The position numbers were made by a program, and so were the translations under genes. Below the pieces are notes generated by a model that had not been told where the DNA came from, made no database searches, and saw only the letters and a list, made by a program, of their open reading frames with translations. Below, in pieces: positions 13,454-27,700 of a stretch of 64,000 nucleotides of DNA. This DNA is from Onchocerca lupi. Lineage: Eukaryota; Nematoda; Chromadorea; Rhabditida; Onchocercidae. The stretch lies in assembly GCA_028564675.1 (NCBI GenBank), contig JAOVVO010000403.1:1-64000 (forward strand). The letters are read 5' to 3'. Positions within the stretch are counted from its first letter, which is position 1. The number at the start of each line of letters is the position of its first letter.

Positions 13454-16150
13454 TAATTCTATAGAGCAACTAACTTTCTTAATCTTATATCTCGGACTGG
13501 ATTTTCTCATTATGTTTTTGTCGGGTTGTATGTAGTTTGTGATGCTGCTTGATGTTTTTTTGTTACTACTGACAACCATACTGTATTTTTGCTCACACCT
13601 TTGTTTCGGATTGATCATTTCCACTCACTTCCTTCCATTTATGTGTGTGCATTTGTAAATTCATTGTGATTCGAGAACTCTTTCTTCAAAACATTTCTTT
13701 TATATCGCCAATTTACTTATTTATTGTTCGTAAATCAAAAGATATTCTGCAATTGCATTTCATTACCTATATACTGAAGAATATGCAAATTGTTTGCTCG
13801 GATTTATGTTTTTATTGGTTTATACTTCTATCATTTATTTGCTCTTTCAAGAAATGTTCATGTCTCGAATTATGCCTTTTATTTCATAATGATTAATTGC
13901 TTCTTGTATTATGCTTGTTGATGTTATTTTGACATCGAAATTTTGAGATTTATGCGCATCCAGACTGCACGAATTTCACCATCTCATATTTCTGTTCAGC
14001 ACGATTTCCGAAGTAGTAAAGTTTGATTTGGTGGAAGTATTTTAATGCGAATAGGATTTATATAATCGAAAAAAGCTATGGCATTAATTTAAAATCCTAT
14101 TTTTGATTTCTGTGGGTTCTGTAGCTCATTTCCATACGTGCAGTTTGCTTTTTAGGCAATGGAGCAGTGCACAGTATTCTTTTGAATAGGTCTCTTTTTC
14201 GTTTGCTATAAAGAAAAAAATTGGTAATTGTTAAACAATTATTTTATGAAAGTGGTTTCACATTGTTTTTAAGCATGCGCCGTTTTATATGTACTACTAC
14301 TACTACATAGTAGATCCTCAGTCGAACGTTTGCCTTTTTTTTTTTGATTTTAGGAAATATTTTGTCTATTTTTACATATTGTCTATTTTACATGTTTTAT
14401 CTATTTTACACTGTCTTTAAGACTATTTCCATTGATTGCTAGCGTTTGATTTATGTATATATTTCCTACCATATGGTTTTATAAATCATTTTCTCGTAGC
14501 ATATTTCAAGCTCTTTTTCATAATTTTCAATAGGATGTGTTGGCTGTATTCGCGTCTCAGTCAATGAGCAAGCAATGTATTCCATAATCAGAAAACATCA
14601 TAGTTGTTATCGGTAGGATGTTAACAATATCATGATCAAGAACTTGGTAGTATTAAGGAGTGATAAACTAGTATAGGTCGATAGTGGTGATGGCGTAATT
14701 TTGGGACAGATAATAAGTTTTGCAGTTTAGTTCTATTAACAGCAACCTTGAAGTATCTCAAAATGTATAAAATTGCTGAATCACCGCATCTGGCATACTA
14801 AAAGAAGAAAGCGGTCAAAATTTGCTTGGTTAAGCTGATCTTCATCTCATCTGACTTCTTAACTTTTTCATGGTACTGTTATTTTGAATTTAAATCGATG
14901 GTACTCATAGTTATACTCTTATTCGCTGAAAGTAAAGCTATCAGTAGTTAACGATTAGAGTAAAAGAAGTTCAAGTTCACATTTTTGATAATGACTGCGC
15001 GAAATAGATGGAACAGAAATTATGTGGCATTTTGCGCAATTAGTGGTGAATTATGTGCTTAAATAGGGAATAATGGAATTGACAACTCAAAATTGCGGTT
15101 AAATCAAGTTACTCTTGCTCTAGATCACTGCGAGTATATATTTATGTTAGGTTAGAAGTATTACAAATTGATAATTGTTTTCAATTTTAAAAATTGGGTA
15201 AAATCCAAGCATCCAGGGAACGAACAATTCTAATTGTTGTCACTTCGAATGGCTAACGAAAAATATTAGAAATCAAAAAGTTGCTTGCAATCTTCGGTAC
15301 ACTGTTGAAAAATAACAATTTTCAGATTATCAAAACAAAAATTCACAACTTTTAGATTTTAGAAATGGATTACATTGAATGAAAATGCCAATGTTAGCCG
15401 GAAAATATTGGTAAAAAGAGATATGGAACAAAGCAGGCAAATAATGTTACTTCATGGAGAAAACTATTAATTGAATTTTTATTCAAATTAAAATGAAATC
15501 TTATATATGTATATCTTATACTCAACGCGATGAAAATTTCGCTCATCTTATCCAGTTTTTTTAGAGGTATAAAAATCACTAAATTAATTGTGCTCGAAAA
15601 TTAAAACTGTTTCCCTTCTGAATGTGCCAAAAAAATTTTTTTTTAATTATGAAATTTTTGAAATTCTCAAATAATCTGTAAAATAAAACAGTTGTACGTA
15701 CGCCTGAGTCGTCCAAGTATGATGGATTTAAAAAGAAAACAGAACAACCTGCCAAACTTTTTTCTATTGATAAAAATTGATAGGAAAGATAAGAGTTTCT
15801 ATATATATATAAGGAAAAGAATGACAGATGAGAAAATAGACTTCTAGCTATCATGTAATGCAACTTTGAATTTTTTTGAAATGTTGCAGTGTAACTTAAA
15901 GTGTAGCAAATATAGATTTCTCATATGATTGATTTGATTCTTATATGATCAATTTTATGATCGAATTGATCGATTTTTGAATGAATGATTATCATATCTG
16001 AATGATATAGGATATATTTTAAATTTTCGACAACGATTCATTTCATTTTGTTTGGTAGACGTTGGATTTGAAATAGATTTGATTGATATGAAACCAAGTT
16101 GTTAGATGTTAGAGATCTTGTGATAAATTCTTGCAATGTTTGAAGGTTAA
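13454..16150. other. Gene-free AT-rich region
   Basis: About 2.7 kb after Ariadne-2 with many short frames that lack splice-supported coding character or recognisable motifs. A short (TAC)n run lies near 14290. I see no RNA gene. Confidence 0.5.
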
Positions 16151-17079
16151 AATTGTTGTGTGCACAGCATGCTTACTTCTTCTTATCATATGTAAATGTT
16201 TGGTTGGTTCGTTAGAAACAATGGTAATGAAAGGGTGAAAGGTGAATGGAATGAAGATCGGGAGTGATCGGGGGATGATCGGGAAGTAATCGGAGGTGCA
16301 TAAAGTGAACTTTTCAAAATTGGTACAGCCCAAGGACACATACATATCGTGTGACAATGATGCCAGGTGAGGGGTGACAAGAGGTGAGACATGGACGGGA
16401 GGACGAGAAAAGAGGAACAATAGAAATGATTGTTATCCATCGATCAGTGGGATAACGATAACTTCTAATAATAATTTCTACCTCATCATTAAGGGATAGG
16501 TGTGTACGCGTGCATGGGCGTGTGTGTGTGTGTGTGTGTGTCTATGTGTGTCTGTGTACATTATCTGTCTGTTTGTGCCAATACATTTTACAATTGAATC
16601 CGGATGAGTAACAATAGGTAAGAAGTGAAATGGTAATTGTTTATTTGTGCGCATATTGGATAGAAAAGAAGACAAGAATGAGTGATTGAGTTGAGTTAAA
16701 TTGAATTGAATTGAATTGAATTGAATTTGAGTACAGTGCAGTAAAGAGTGGGTGAAAAAGCATGTATTGGATTGAATGAGGGATAGATGACTGGAAAAGT
16801 TTAGCTTCAGTGAAAGGTAAAATGAAGAGGACAAGATAGGTTACTGAAAAGGACGAGAGGTGGTGGAAAATTAGGAGAGGAGGGACAGGTGAGTGAGAAG
16901 ACAGAGGAGGACAGTTATGGTGTCAATTTGAGTGTTTCAAAAGATTTTTTCGTCGATTTCAACGACATAAAAGGGATGGATGGATGATTGGCCAGACGGA
17001 CTGAGTTCTGAGGGCGGAGGTTCTTGGAAAAGCAGCAATATGTATGTGTAATGTGTATGTATAGAAATATATGCATGCC

Positions 17080-17111
<32 letters not shown>

Positions 17112-17640
17112 GTTGGCAAGGGAGAGACAGGACGAGACGACCGGTCGATCGGTCGGTCGGTCGGGTCTTGATCGGTCGGGTAAATAATAGATATTTGGGG
17201 TTGTTCGGTCCCTCACTTATTCACTCACAATTGTTTGGTAGTTGCTATTGTCCTTCTGTCACTCACTCGCTCACTCACTCAACCATTCGTTGTTGACTAT
17301 CCTGATGAGGGTAGACGATGATGATGATGATGATGATGATGATACTGGCTGTGATGATACCAGATAATGATGATGATAGTGGTCGGTATTGTTCTTAATA
17401 ATAGCAATGATAGGAAAGGAGGAGGATTCGGAAATGGAGGAAGAAGAGGAGGAGGAAGAGGAGGACAAAACTTTGATAGGTATCTGGTAAGGAGGAATGA
17501 GACAGGATTCTTCCTGTTCAAGTAATAAATTGTGTCGATGTAACAACAACCTCCTCCTGTCCTGCTTCAGAAGTCCTCTTTTCATGAAATACATTTGTTG
17601 CACGACATTTCTATTCCATTCATCCTCATACATCTAATCT
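16150..17640. repeat. Purine-rich, microsatellite-studded island
   Basis: The plus strand becomes markedly G/A-rich compared with its AT-rich surroundings and is packed with simple repeats: (TG)n at about 16520-16541, (TTGAA)n at 16701-16727, (GAT)n at 17081-17111, (GGTC)n at 17142-17165, TCAC-type repeats at 17258-17280 and (GAT)n at 17316-17343. Frames here translate as poly-Ser, poly-His or poly-Asp and look like repeat artefacts. No conserved protein is visible on either strand. Confidence 0.75.
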
Positions 17641-20600
17641 ATCTATTTCAAATATTATGAGGAAAAATTGGTTAATTTGGCGATAATTCGTTTTTATCGT
17701 ATATTTTTCAAAATTTGATAAGTATATTTTGTCCATCTGATAGACTAATTGATGGATTTTGTTGAACGTTGGCCGAAACTTATACTGACAGACAATAAAC
17801 AAACCATGGGTATAAATTGTTCGAGTAAAATTTAGAAGAAGGAGAACATCGATCTAAATCAAATCATCATCTATGCTGTTATATTTCTTTTTTTTTTTTT
17901 TCTCATTGGTCATTTTTCTTTCCAATTTAGCATTTCCTGATTGATCAGTTTCCTTGAAATATTTAGATTTATGTCTGTAAATATAACATGAACACTTGGT
18001 GGAAGAAAAACTTGTTGTATCTCCTCCGTCATCCATCTGAATATTGAATATCTGGATACACGTGAAATGACCTGAATACACGTGAATGCGTGAATCGCTG
18101 CTGGCACATACTCAATGGCACTAGATGAATTCACGGTTCCTCACCTATCCGTGCATTCGCCAGTTCCATAGAGCTGTGCAAGTGCTTGCTATCTTCAATT
18201 AACCTTTAACCTCCAACATCATTCTTTTTGCATTTCATCTTATTAATGATCAGCTAAGTTAGCTGCTCATATCATTTATGATAAATTTTCGCTATATGAT
18301 TAATTTCAACAGGTAAGATTATTTGGATTTAAATTTGCAATATATTTTACGAATTAAATTTTATTTGTTTGTTTTTTCCAAATTTTCATCATTAATTTTA
18401 CTTTAGTTATTTTCTCCTATTAATCTTTCATATATTTTTAATCAAGTTATTTTACAATAGTTTTTAATCGTATCATAGATTTCATTTGTTCTCACCGGAG
18501 AAATAATATAATAATTTTTTGACGAACAAACTATGAGAAAAATGATTTTTTCAAATCTCGATGATATCGTCTTCTTTTTCAATACACGTTTGATCATCTA
18601 CATTCATAATAATAATTTACATGAAGTATTTCATACGTTATTTTTTTTTCTTGATTTGAAATCATTCTCACTATCCGTCAAAATCAATGCTTTAACTTCG
18701 GGTAACTTGATTTCCCGTATTTTTAGCGAAATTTCCCGAAATAAAATGGTTGAATAGAGATAATTTTGTAATTATTAGATCGACGACAATAAGTAAGGAA
18801 GAATCCTTCACTATTTTAAGAAGAAACGTCATAGCCTTTTCGTTGTTGCTGAATTTAAAATATGACTTTTTACATTGCGACAATCATTCGTCGTCTTTCT
18901 TCAGCTGTCGAATTTTCCGATTCCTATAATCGTAGATTACAAGCTGACGAATAAATCTGTTGAGTCCATAGTTCAAATATTGCTAAATTCTCCCTTTTTC
19001 TCTCTCTCAAAAAAAGAAAAATGATCAGTGATCACACATTAATGTTCATCCTTCACTTAAATTTTAATTTAAATTTTAATTTTTACTATTACAAGCGCTA
19101 TCACGCCAAGTATTTTTGTAAAAAATTTGAAAAAGTGATCAGTCCGTGAATTGACACATTAAAATCACTTAACTTACGAATCGATAATTTTAATTTTTAT
19201 ATTCGATTCATTTGTGAAAGAACTATGAGTTGCTTTAATTATAAAAAAAAGAAATAAGTTGGAAAAAAGGCTCTTAATGTCATGAAAATTAAGCTTTGTC
19301 TTTTTGGAATTTTCATTGCAAAACCTAATTTTGTATTTTTTGCGATGGATAACTGATCACAGTTAGATTGATCATTTTGATCTATTTGGCTATTTCACTT
19401 TGATCCATTTTTGACTTTTTTTTTTCTTTTCTGGTTGAAATTGTTCTATTTCTTCCGATTACTGTGGGACATTACTTTGGGGAGCGGTGAAAAAATAATT
19501 TTAAAAGCGAACTTATTTAAGAGAAAATTAATTTTTCAAATATTCTATTTTTATTTGAATATTCTTTGAAATATTCTGCTTCCATATTCTATTTTTCTAT
19601 CCAAGAATGGCATTTGACGGAAAAAGAAATTGCAGAGAAGGAAAGAGGAACGTTCGAATTTTGATTCGGAATCTTAAATTAGAATTATTCGGAATTCACT
19701 TTTTTTTTTTTTTTTTTTTTAAATAGATATTTCCATGTGTAATTCTTCAAAATTCATCTTATTTGCGGAAAAGAAATAAACTATTTTTAATTCTGCTTTG
19801 GTGTTAAAATACTTTTTATTTGAAGTAAAATTATTAAAATTTCCTTTGTTACTGTGAATTTCTGAATTTAATCCCATTGTGAACTTTTACTATTACTATC
19901 CATTTTATTTTCTCATTTTTAACTCGGTTTCACAAATATCATTTTAATCGAATATAATTTTTAAGTTAACCTAAAATTGTAGATTTCATTCTCGTAATAG
20001 TATCACAGCATTAAGGTGTCTAATTTTAGGTGAAAAAAAAAAAAAAAAAGAACGAAATGGAACTCATTCGATGAAAGATAAGTTTGACAGCCTTATCCAG
20101 ATTGTATACAATTTGGCATGAACAGTGGAATATCATCAGCAAATTTCATTCATCTTATGTTTAAAATGCTTCTATGTTTAATTTAATGAAATTAGCATTT
20201 TTAATTTGATCAACCATTTTTGAATATTGTTACTACTACTGCGCCATAACTAAATTTGATTAATTTACTCCAAATCCATAAACTAAATCTGATCCTTTCA
20301 TCCCGGTGCTTGTCAACAATTTCCTTCATCCTTCTTCCTTCCCAGTTCACTTCTCTTTAATCTATAAATGATTTTCGATCAGGCCAAATTTTCATTTTTA
20401 TTTCCAAATTCTTGCAGCACCAATTATAAGGATAAACATAGAAATAAACTATGAATGAAAATATGGTAATCTGATGATAGAGATTCAGGATTTGAAATTT
20501 TTGGATCACGAAATCATTTAAAAATTTGATAACGGTTTTTACTATTCGTTTTTTGACAATGCTAATTCATGTAGTTGTCACTGTATTTGTTAGTTGATCT

Positions 20601-23600
20601 TCAGTTCAATTTTTTGTTTTAAAATTCAAAATATTTAAAATTGTAATTTTTGCTTTCATGCAATTTACTTTCTAATAAAATTTTTTGAAAATTGTTAAAA
20701 TATGTGATCAGTACCATTTTATCATTGATTATCAACTATTTTTCTGCAAGTTATTTTGCAGTCATCAAGTCAACTGAATACTTATCAAAGGGTTACATTA
20801 AAATTGTAAATATCTGAAGCAACAAACTAAACTATAAACTTGAAATAATCGATTATAAAATTTGATAAAGTAAATGATGCATGCTTTCTTGATGTCATTA
20901 GAGTTTAATTTCCAGAAATTTCCAATTTTTTTTTTAAAGATCTTAAATCAAATTTTGCACCTACTAGAGATGAAGAATGCATATTACCATATCTTGATTC
21001 GTAATTCCATACACTATGGTATACATTCCCGGAATGTAATAAATTTTTCGTAAATATTCTTATTTTAACAAATATGAGATATGGAGTAAACAGCATGAAA
21101 AATTGGATCCTATTTAAATGAACTAAATCAAATTATTACTCTCGTTTATTGCTAGTTTTTGCTGAAAATTTGAAATATTAGGTTGTAAAAGAGTAGGCTT
21201 TTGCGGATTTTATCATCTGACTCAATATCAACCTTATATGAGCAAAGACTATTTGTGATTTTAAAGTAAATATTTACTAAAATTACAGAAATGCTGGATC
21301 GAATTTTAAGCGATCAAACAATTGTATGGCACTGCTACCTGATGACAACAAAAAAAAAAAATCTGTCCTATAAGCACATTTCTTCACTTTTAAATGATTA
21401 TTCATTCTATTTTCTCTCCATTTTCTCTTTTCCCTTTTTTCTTCCAAAACCAGATTTTAAAATTTTCCGGTATATTTGGAAAGAATTTAAAAACATCAAG
21501 GTGAGAATAATTGGACCGAAAACTTTCAGGATATGTTTGAAAAACTAGTGCAAGGTAAAAAAAGTTGTTATGAAAATAGTTCATACAAGACTTATTGCAA
21601 ATATTTCACTTTAAAATGCTTACATTTTTCATGAAAGAGAATTCATAATTTGCACGAAAAATTCACAAGTTTTCATATGTATAATGGAAAGACAGCTGTT
21701 TTCATTTTAATTGACTCAAAATAATTTGTAAACTTTTTATTAATAAATTTTTAAATCAAATTAATATATTTTTAAACTGTATTTTTATGTTGGTACTACC
21801 TAAAAATGACTTTTTTTTTTGTTCGAATGCAATTCATATATCCCTTATTTTTACTTTGATGTACATTTTCTAACTTTATAATTTTGGCTTGAATTAAATA
21901 ACTTTTTTAAAAACAGCACTTCACCATTATCTTTATTACAGCTATTCCTTGCTGTATATGATCCAGTATAAACCATTCTTGATTCATATATATATTTTTT
22001 TGGCATAGATTCAGAACTTACCTAATTTGTCATATTTATTCACTGCGAATTCAAAAAATAATTTTCAATGAAACATTGTCAATCGATGTTGCAAAAGAAC
22101 ATATTTTTCTTTCCAGTAGTATCATCAAATGCATTATTCTTCAAATTTATTGCATTTTGCAAACAATCGTTTGTTTTCCGTTTACTTTTTTTTTTTTTTT
22201 TTTTGCATTCATTAAAAATGAAAATAAATTTTATGCTCATCCGATAATTCTTGGCAGCAATACAGTACGGAAGAACGATTATTGTTCCGACAGAGACGCA
22301 AAGCACAGTTCCGAAACCATTGTTAAATGATTTTAAGTAAATTTTATTTGGCAAAGTGGAAAAAATTACCATCTCTGTTTCAATCATCATTGTTAAATAT
22401 GAACTCTGCTATAAGAATAAATCGTCAAAACTTGCATTTTTGTGATTAAAATCCAGGAGAGACAAATAAAACATTCATGTTGTCCTTTTGTAAAATTTCC
22501 AAATTTACCAATTTTAGTCTCCTTGCACTCACTTTTCCATCTTTCTCTCATCCACTATATGATGCAGCGCAACAACAAATGACAATTGAGGTACTATTTG
22601 ATGGTGGTGATGGCTGGCTGTTTCATAAAAATTGATCGAATCGAAGCAGCAACGATTGGAATAATACTTTCCATTGTGTGGGATTACCGGTTGGTGTAAC
22701 GAAAATTGCCATTCATATTAAGAGGAAAGTATACATACAGTAGGAGTAATATAGTGTAAGGTGGACCAAGGGAAATAAATTTCACTCAATTGTAAAGAGT
22801 TAGGTTAATAGCAAATAAATGGGGACATTTTGACAAATGTGGACACAATCATCTACCGGAGGACATTTTGACAAATGTGGACACAATCATCTACCGGACA
22901 GCAAGCAGAACAATAAAATTACCTTCAATAGTAAAACTTCAAGGAAGCACATGGAGATAAATAATAATATATGCATAGTTGAGAAAGGATGATGTGTATT
23001 CACATGTCGAATAACTTTGCTGTTGACTATTTACTATATCAGATGGTTTGCAAGAGAAGAGAAAACTACCCGAATCACTTGCAAAGTTTTGGGGAGAATT
23101 GTTTCAAAGTTCACGACACTAAATGCAGCATTTTCAAGCGGTAAAATACCAACGATCATGCGGCCCGTAATCGATTGCAATGCAACCAGTTACATCTGGG
23201 TTTAATCCGTCAACCATAGCCGAATGATCCAATTTTTCTTTTTTTTTTTTTTTGAACGATTCGGAGGCATTAGACAGAAGATTTTGGAAATATCAAAATA
23301 TTAGACTGAAAAAGATCGCTCAATAATGAATGAAACAGGAAAAGAAGAGAAGAATCTATAATTACATAGAATATTTCAATCCTTCTATAATAGTTATTCT
23401 TGCAGAGCAAAAAAAAAAAAAGAGAAAGTAAGGAAAGAAATAAAATTTAATAAACTAATAATTAAAGAAGGGATTAGTATTGTCACGATGACTCAGTCAG
23501 TGTTACAGAAATACAATGCTGATGATAGATTTTCCAAGTTCGATTCCAAATCTTTGCAGCTGTGTTTTCTTTTGCCAAATACTGTGTAATAATAGGGAAG

Positions 23601-24784
23601 GTCGGGAAGGTTATAGGTTATGAGAAGGAGGTCAAAAGATGCCATTGTACATAGGGTATTATAAAGTGAATTACTGCATATACATCTTTTCAAATACTAA
23701 TTGTCATGATGATATGAAATGGCAAATAAACGAATCTTAATTTGTATTAATTGATTATATTACCAATAATCATCGTTCCTATCAGCAGCAGTCAGTTATC
23801 ATATTATGAATGATTTCATTTATCACCAAAATTTGTAAAATAAATTTCTGAATTAGTAGCTATCACTCTTCATTCCAAAATCCACTCTATTGCAAAGATC
23901 ATTGATCGTATCAAAAATGATTTCCCGGTCCAGTCATAATTAATTTCAACATTTTCGTATGACAAAATTTCATTTCTTGTTCTCTTTGTATTACCTCCGT
24001 AGATGAATTTAGCAAATTAAGTTTAAATTTCGCGTGAAATGTGAAGATGAGTAAATCCATTTAAAATCGGAATATCTGGTTAAAGTCATTCAGATATTTG
24101 GCGTTTTTGTTTCCATGGAAAATTCTGCAGCGGGTAAAGAAATATGCAAAAAATTTCTATTTGTTGCATCCATTTTCTTCATTGACTTCTTACTTTTTTC
24201 TGCGTAATCGAAAAGGTTCGTGAAATTAATCTTTGTAATGCCGTTTATGTATGACTTTCACGGATTTCGTTTCTTAAGAAGAGAAATATTCTATTCAGTC
24301 TTCTTCTATCCCGAATACGAAATTTTGGAAAGATAGTTTAAGAAGTGCTTTTCCAAAGTTTCTTCAAAAATAGCAAACATGGCAATTTGGATCGATTGGA
24401 ATTGCTCTGAGTCATCAGTCTTTTTTCACTTTCTGACTATCAATTCATGAAAAAAAATGTTTTGAGGAGTGCTTCAATGTTAGCTTACGAATTTCTTTTT
24501 CGTTAAATAGTATTTTGAGAAAGACTGGGCTGAACTTTACTGCTCTGGTCAATGCTTATTTTCAAGTTTAATGTTATTTTTGAAATGGCGATCATTTCAT
24601 GTCAAATTTTTCGTCCTCTTTTTTTAATATGTGCGATAAAAATCGAAAAAAAAAAGCCTTGATAGCCGTTTGATCAATGCATTCTATTGTAGTGCAATTA
24701 TGTTGATAAAAGGTTACAACATAGTGGTACTCGCAGTGTTGATCTATTTGTAACCGGTTGGCATGCATTGAATCAGTGGAGGAA
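17640..24784. other. Long gene-free AT-rich region upstream of testin
   Basis: About 7 kb with numerous poly(A)/poly(T) runs and no coding frame that joins others in phase. The only distinct feature is the 38-bp duplication at 22823-22898. It may contain remote regulatory DNA or non-coding first exons of testin, but I see no direct sign of either. Confidence 0.5.
22823..22898. repeat. Perfect 38-bp tandem duplication
   Basis: Two identical adjacent 38-bp units, 22823-22860 and 22861-22898. Each contains the short palindrome ACATTTTGACAAATGT (6-bp arms, 4-base loop). Confidence 0.95.
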
Positions 24785-27700
24785 ATGACCAGTGAAGTGG
24801 ATTCTCGCCGTGGTGCTCACGTCAATCCAGATATTTTTAAGCTTGAAAATAAACCTAAGGTTTACTGTTTATCATCTATGCTAAACTGAAGTTGAAGGAA
24901 AAAATGAACTTCAATTTCTCTGACAAAGTTGTTATAGATTTAGTTTATGCTTGATATTTAACAACAAAAAAAGTCTATTCCAGAAAAAGGAAGTTAGAAG
25001 CAATTGTTCGGAATTGAGAACTTAGGGAAAAAAGTATATGTCAAGATATAAAAACATTCATGACAATGCGATAGTTCCTTAATAATTGCGGAAACAGTTT
25101 CCTGAGGAATGATATTTTTCTTTATGTTCTATTTTTTTTTTTTACATTCCAGCGAGTGAACTTCAGACCTTCCTCTTTAATATCTTAACGACTTCAATAG
25201 GCTGAGATAGGTATTTCATGTTTCGAACTTCGATTTCAGGTTGGGAAATAGCATTGCAATTTTTACTTGCTCATAAAATTAGTAAAAATATAGATATTTA
25301 ATGAGTAAATTTTTTCAGAATATATTGTGTCATGAAATCGGTGCTGGTTCTCGTTGTTTAAAATGTGATTGCCCAGGCCTCGATTTGCACTACTGGAGGT
25401 AGTTTTATTCATGTTGATAAAAAAGAGGGTTAATTTTATTTTACATATTCCTTTACTACACCGTAAAAATAGTATCGAAATTATGTTGCAGAAAAATGTG
25501 TAAAATGTGTTCCTGCAGAATGGATGATCATGATGTAATATTGCCGGGAAACATGGATCATGGTCAAATAGTAATAGGTTCTCGTTTCATCTTATCTTTT
25601 TTGATTACGTTTGTTCGCTATGTTTAAAATCCTGAGCATACAATAACAAACCTTAGTTTTAATTTCTGAAGTTACACTGATCCATATTTAATTTATCAGA
25701 CTTATCAATCAATCACATTGTTAGAATAAGTATACTGATTCTTTTACAGGTCGTTTGTTTGATTTCATACCTGAGTTTGAGAGTAAATTACGTTTACATC
25801 CGCCATCACCTTCATTACCAAACTCAAAAAAGGCTTTTTCTACTCCTCACATTAAATCGGAGGTCTGCAGTTTTTATATGAAGATAATAATTATTTATAC
25901 TATTGAAAGTAATTGTATAAAGTGATTTGAGAAAATCTAAATTAGATCTGAAATTGCAAATCATTTTGTGCTTTGCATCATTATTGGTAATTTCCAGAAA
26001 ATCAGACCGGAATCAATGTACAATGTGAAACTTGAAGATGCGAAAGAGAAAAACAAGATGTCGGAGTATACGTGGGTTCCAACGACTGACAGAGTATTAG
26101 CTGAGAAATACTTCAGTGCTCTTCCAGAAAACGAACGTCCTATTGCTGACACTGAAGGTGCTTTGAATCGCCGTCACAAATTGCAATATCAGGTTTGAAA
26201 ATATTGGAATTATAGTTCTTATTCGTTTTCGAGTTCTATTTTTTTTTTTGTTTGCAACCTTATCGGATTGCATGCCTTTTTCTTTGAACCTTAATAGATT
26301 CATAATCATAATTAGTTTGTAAACCATAATTTCAATCGAAATTTTATTCACAAAGACGATTTTTCTATATCATTCATATCATTGATTCTACCTTTGTACG
26401 GATGGATGGTTTAAATTTCGGAATTATATTGAGCAGAATTATATTTAAAAGTAATCCATGTAATGTGTTTAATTCTCTGTCACATTTTCATAACTTGAAA
26501 CTTTTCTTACTCGAATTGTTTTTTCTTTTCAGTTGCCTCATCATGATTCTGATGCGTCTGCCGCGAAATCTCTAAAGACTGAATTGGACAAGAAAGAGCA
26601 CGCTAGGTATGTAAAAACCGTGAAAGAAAAGGTTCGTTCCATTTTAATTTTAATTTAAAAACTGTAATGTAGTGCTTTGAATGTATATCTGAACCATCTC
26701 AGGTGTAGATCTATGCTACTGATCGGATACAGTTAGCGAATCCTATTTTTGTTTGTTTTTTTATCTTATTTTTTGTTTAGACTAAATTGGCAATTAAAAT
26801 GTTTTGAAAAGTTTAGATTGTTGGTGTAGGTAGATTGATCGAGTTCTCTGAAACGATTACGTCAAATGGCAATTGGAAGACTACGGCACCTGGATCACAT
26901 GATGTTGAGAACATCAACTTACATAACAATTGTGGGGTTAGCTGATTGCTATTATATTTATTTTCTATTTCAAACTGTCTTCCAATATTTGATTCCAGCT
27001 GCAAAAACTTTTCATTTGAAAATATTCGCAATTTAATTTGAAACGGTAGTGAACCAAAAGTATTTTATTTATGATTAGTATTCTAAAGGCAGTTTTTTTT
27101 GTCACTGAAAAAATAGTCATTGAAAAATCCATATTTTAGGAGTGTCAGTTTTGCCATAAGAATTTGCAAATTGGAGAGGTCGCCGTTGTGACAGATCACG
27201 GCTTACCAAATGTTAGTCTTTTCTCATTTTGCACTAAATCAATTTTTTAGAAGTATTTTTTATATGGTTCTACTACTAAATTTTCAGGAAATGTGGCATG
27301 TCAACTGCTTTAAATGCCATATTTGCAATCAAAGACTTGTGGACCTTCTCTATTTTTATAAGAATGGCATTTATTATTGTGGGCGTCACTTCGGCGATTC
27401 GGTTTATCCGAGATGTTCTGGTTGTGATGAGGTTAATCCTTTTATCTAGAAATTCTTTGATACAAAAGTTTGCATTGACAGAATATCTTTTAAACTTATA
27501 GTCTTAGGAATGAGTATTAGGAACTCGTGATTATCAACAGCAGAACTGATAGATAGATCAAATGGAATGCTATGGCAGCTAAAGATTAAATGGAGTCTTT
27601 TGACGACTAACATTGTTCAACTTTTAAAGGCTCAATAATACTCAATAATATTTACTTTGTAGTCATGGCTTATTCAAAAAGCATGCTTCCCTGGTTGACT

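Noticed and set aside
17271..17633. 120-residue minus-strand frame with poly-Ser and poly-His runs
   Set aside because: Mostly translated (GAT)n and related microsatellites; no conserved segment or splice context.
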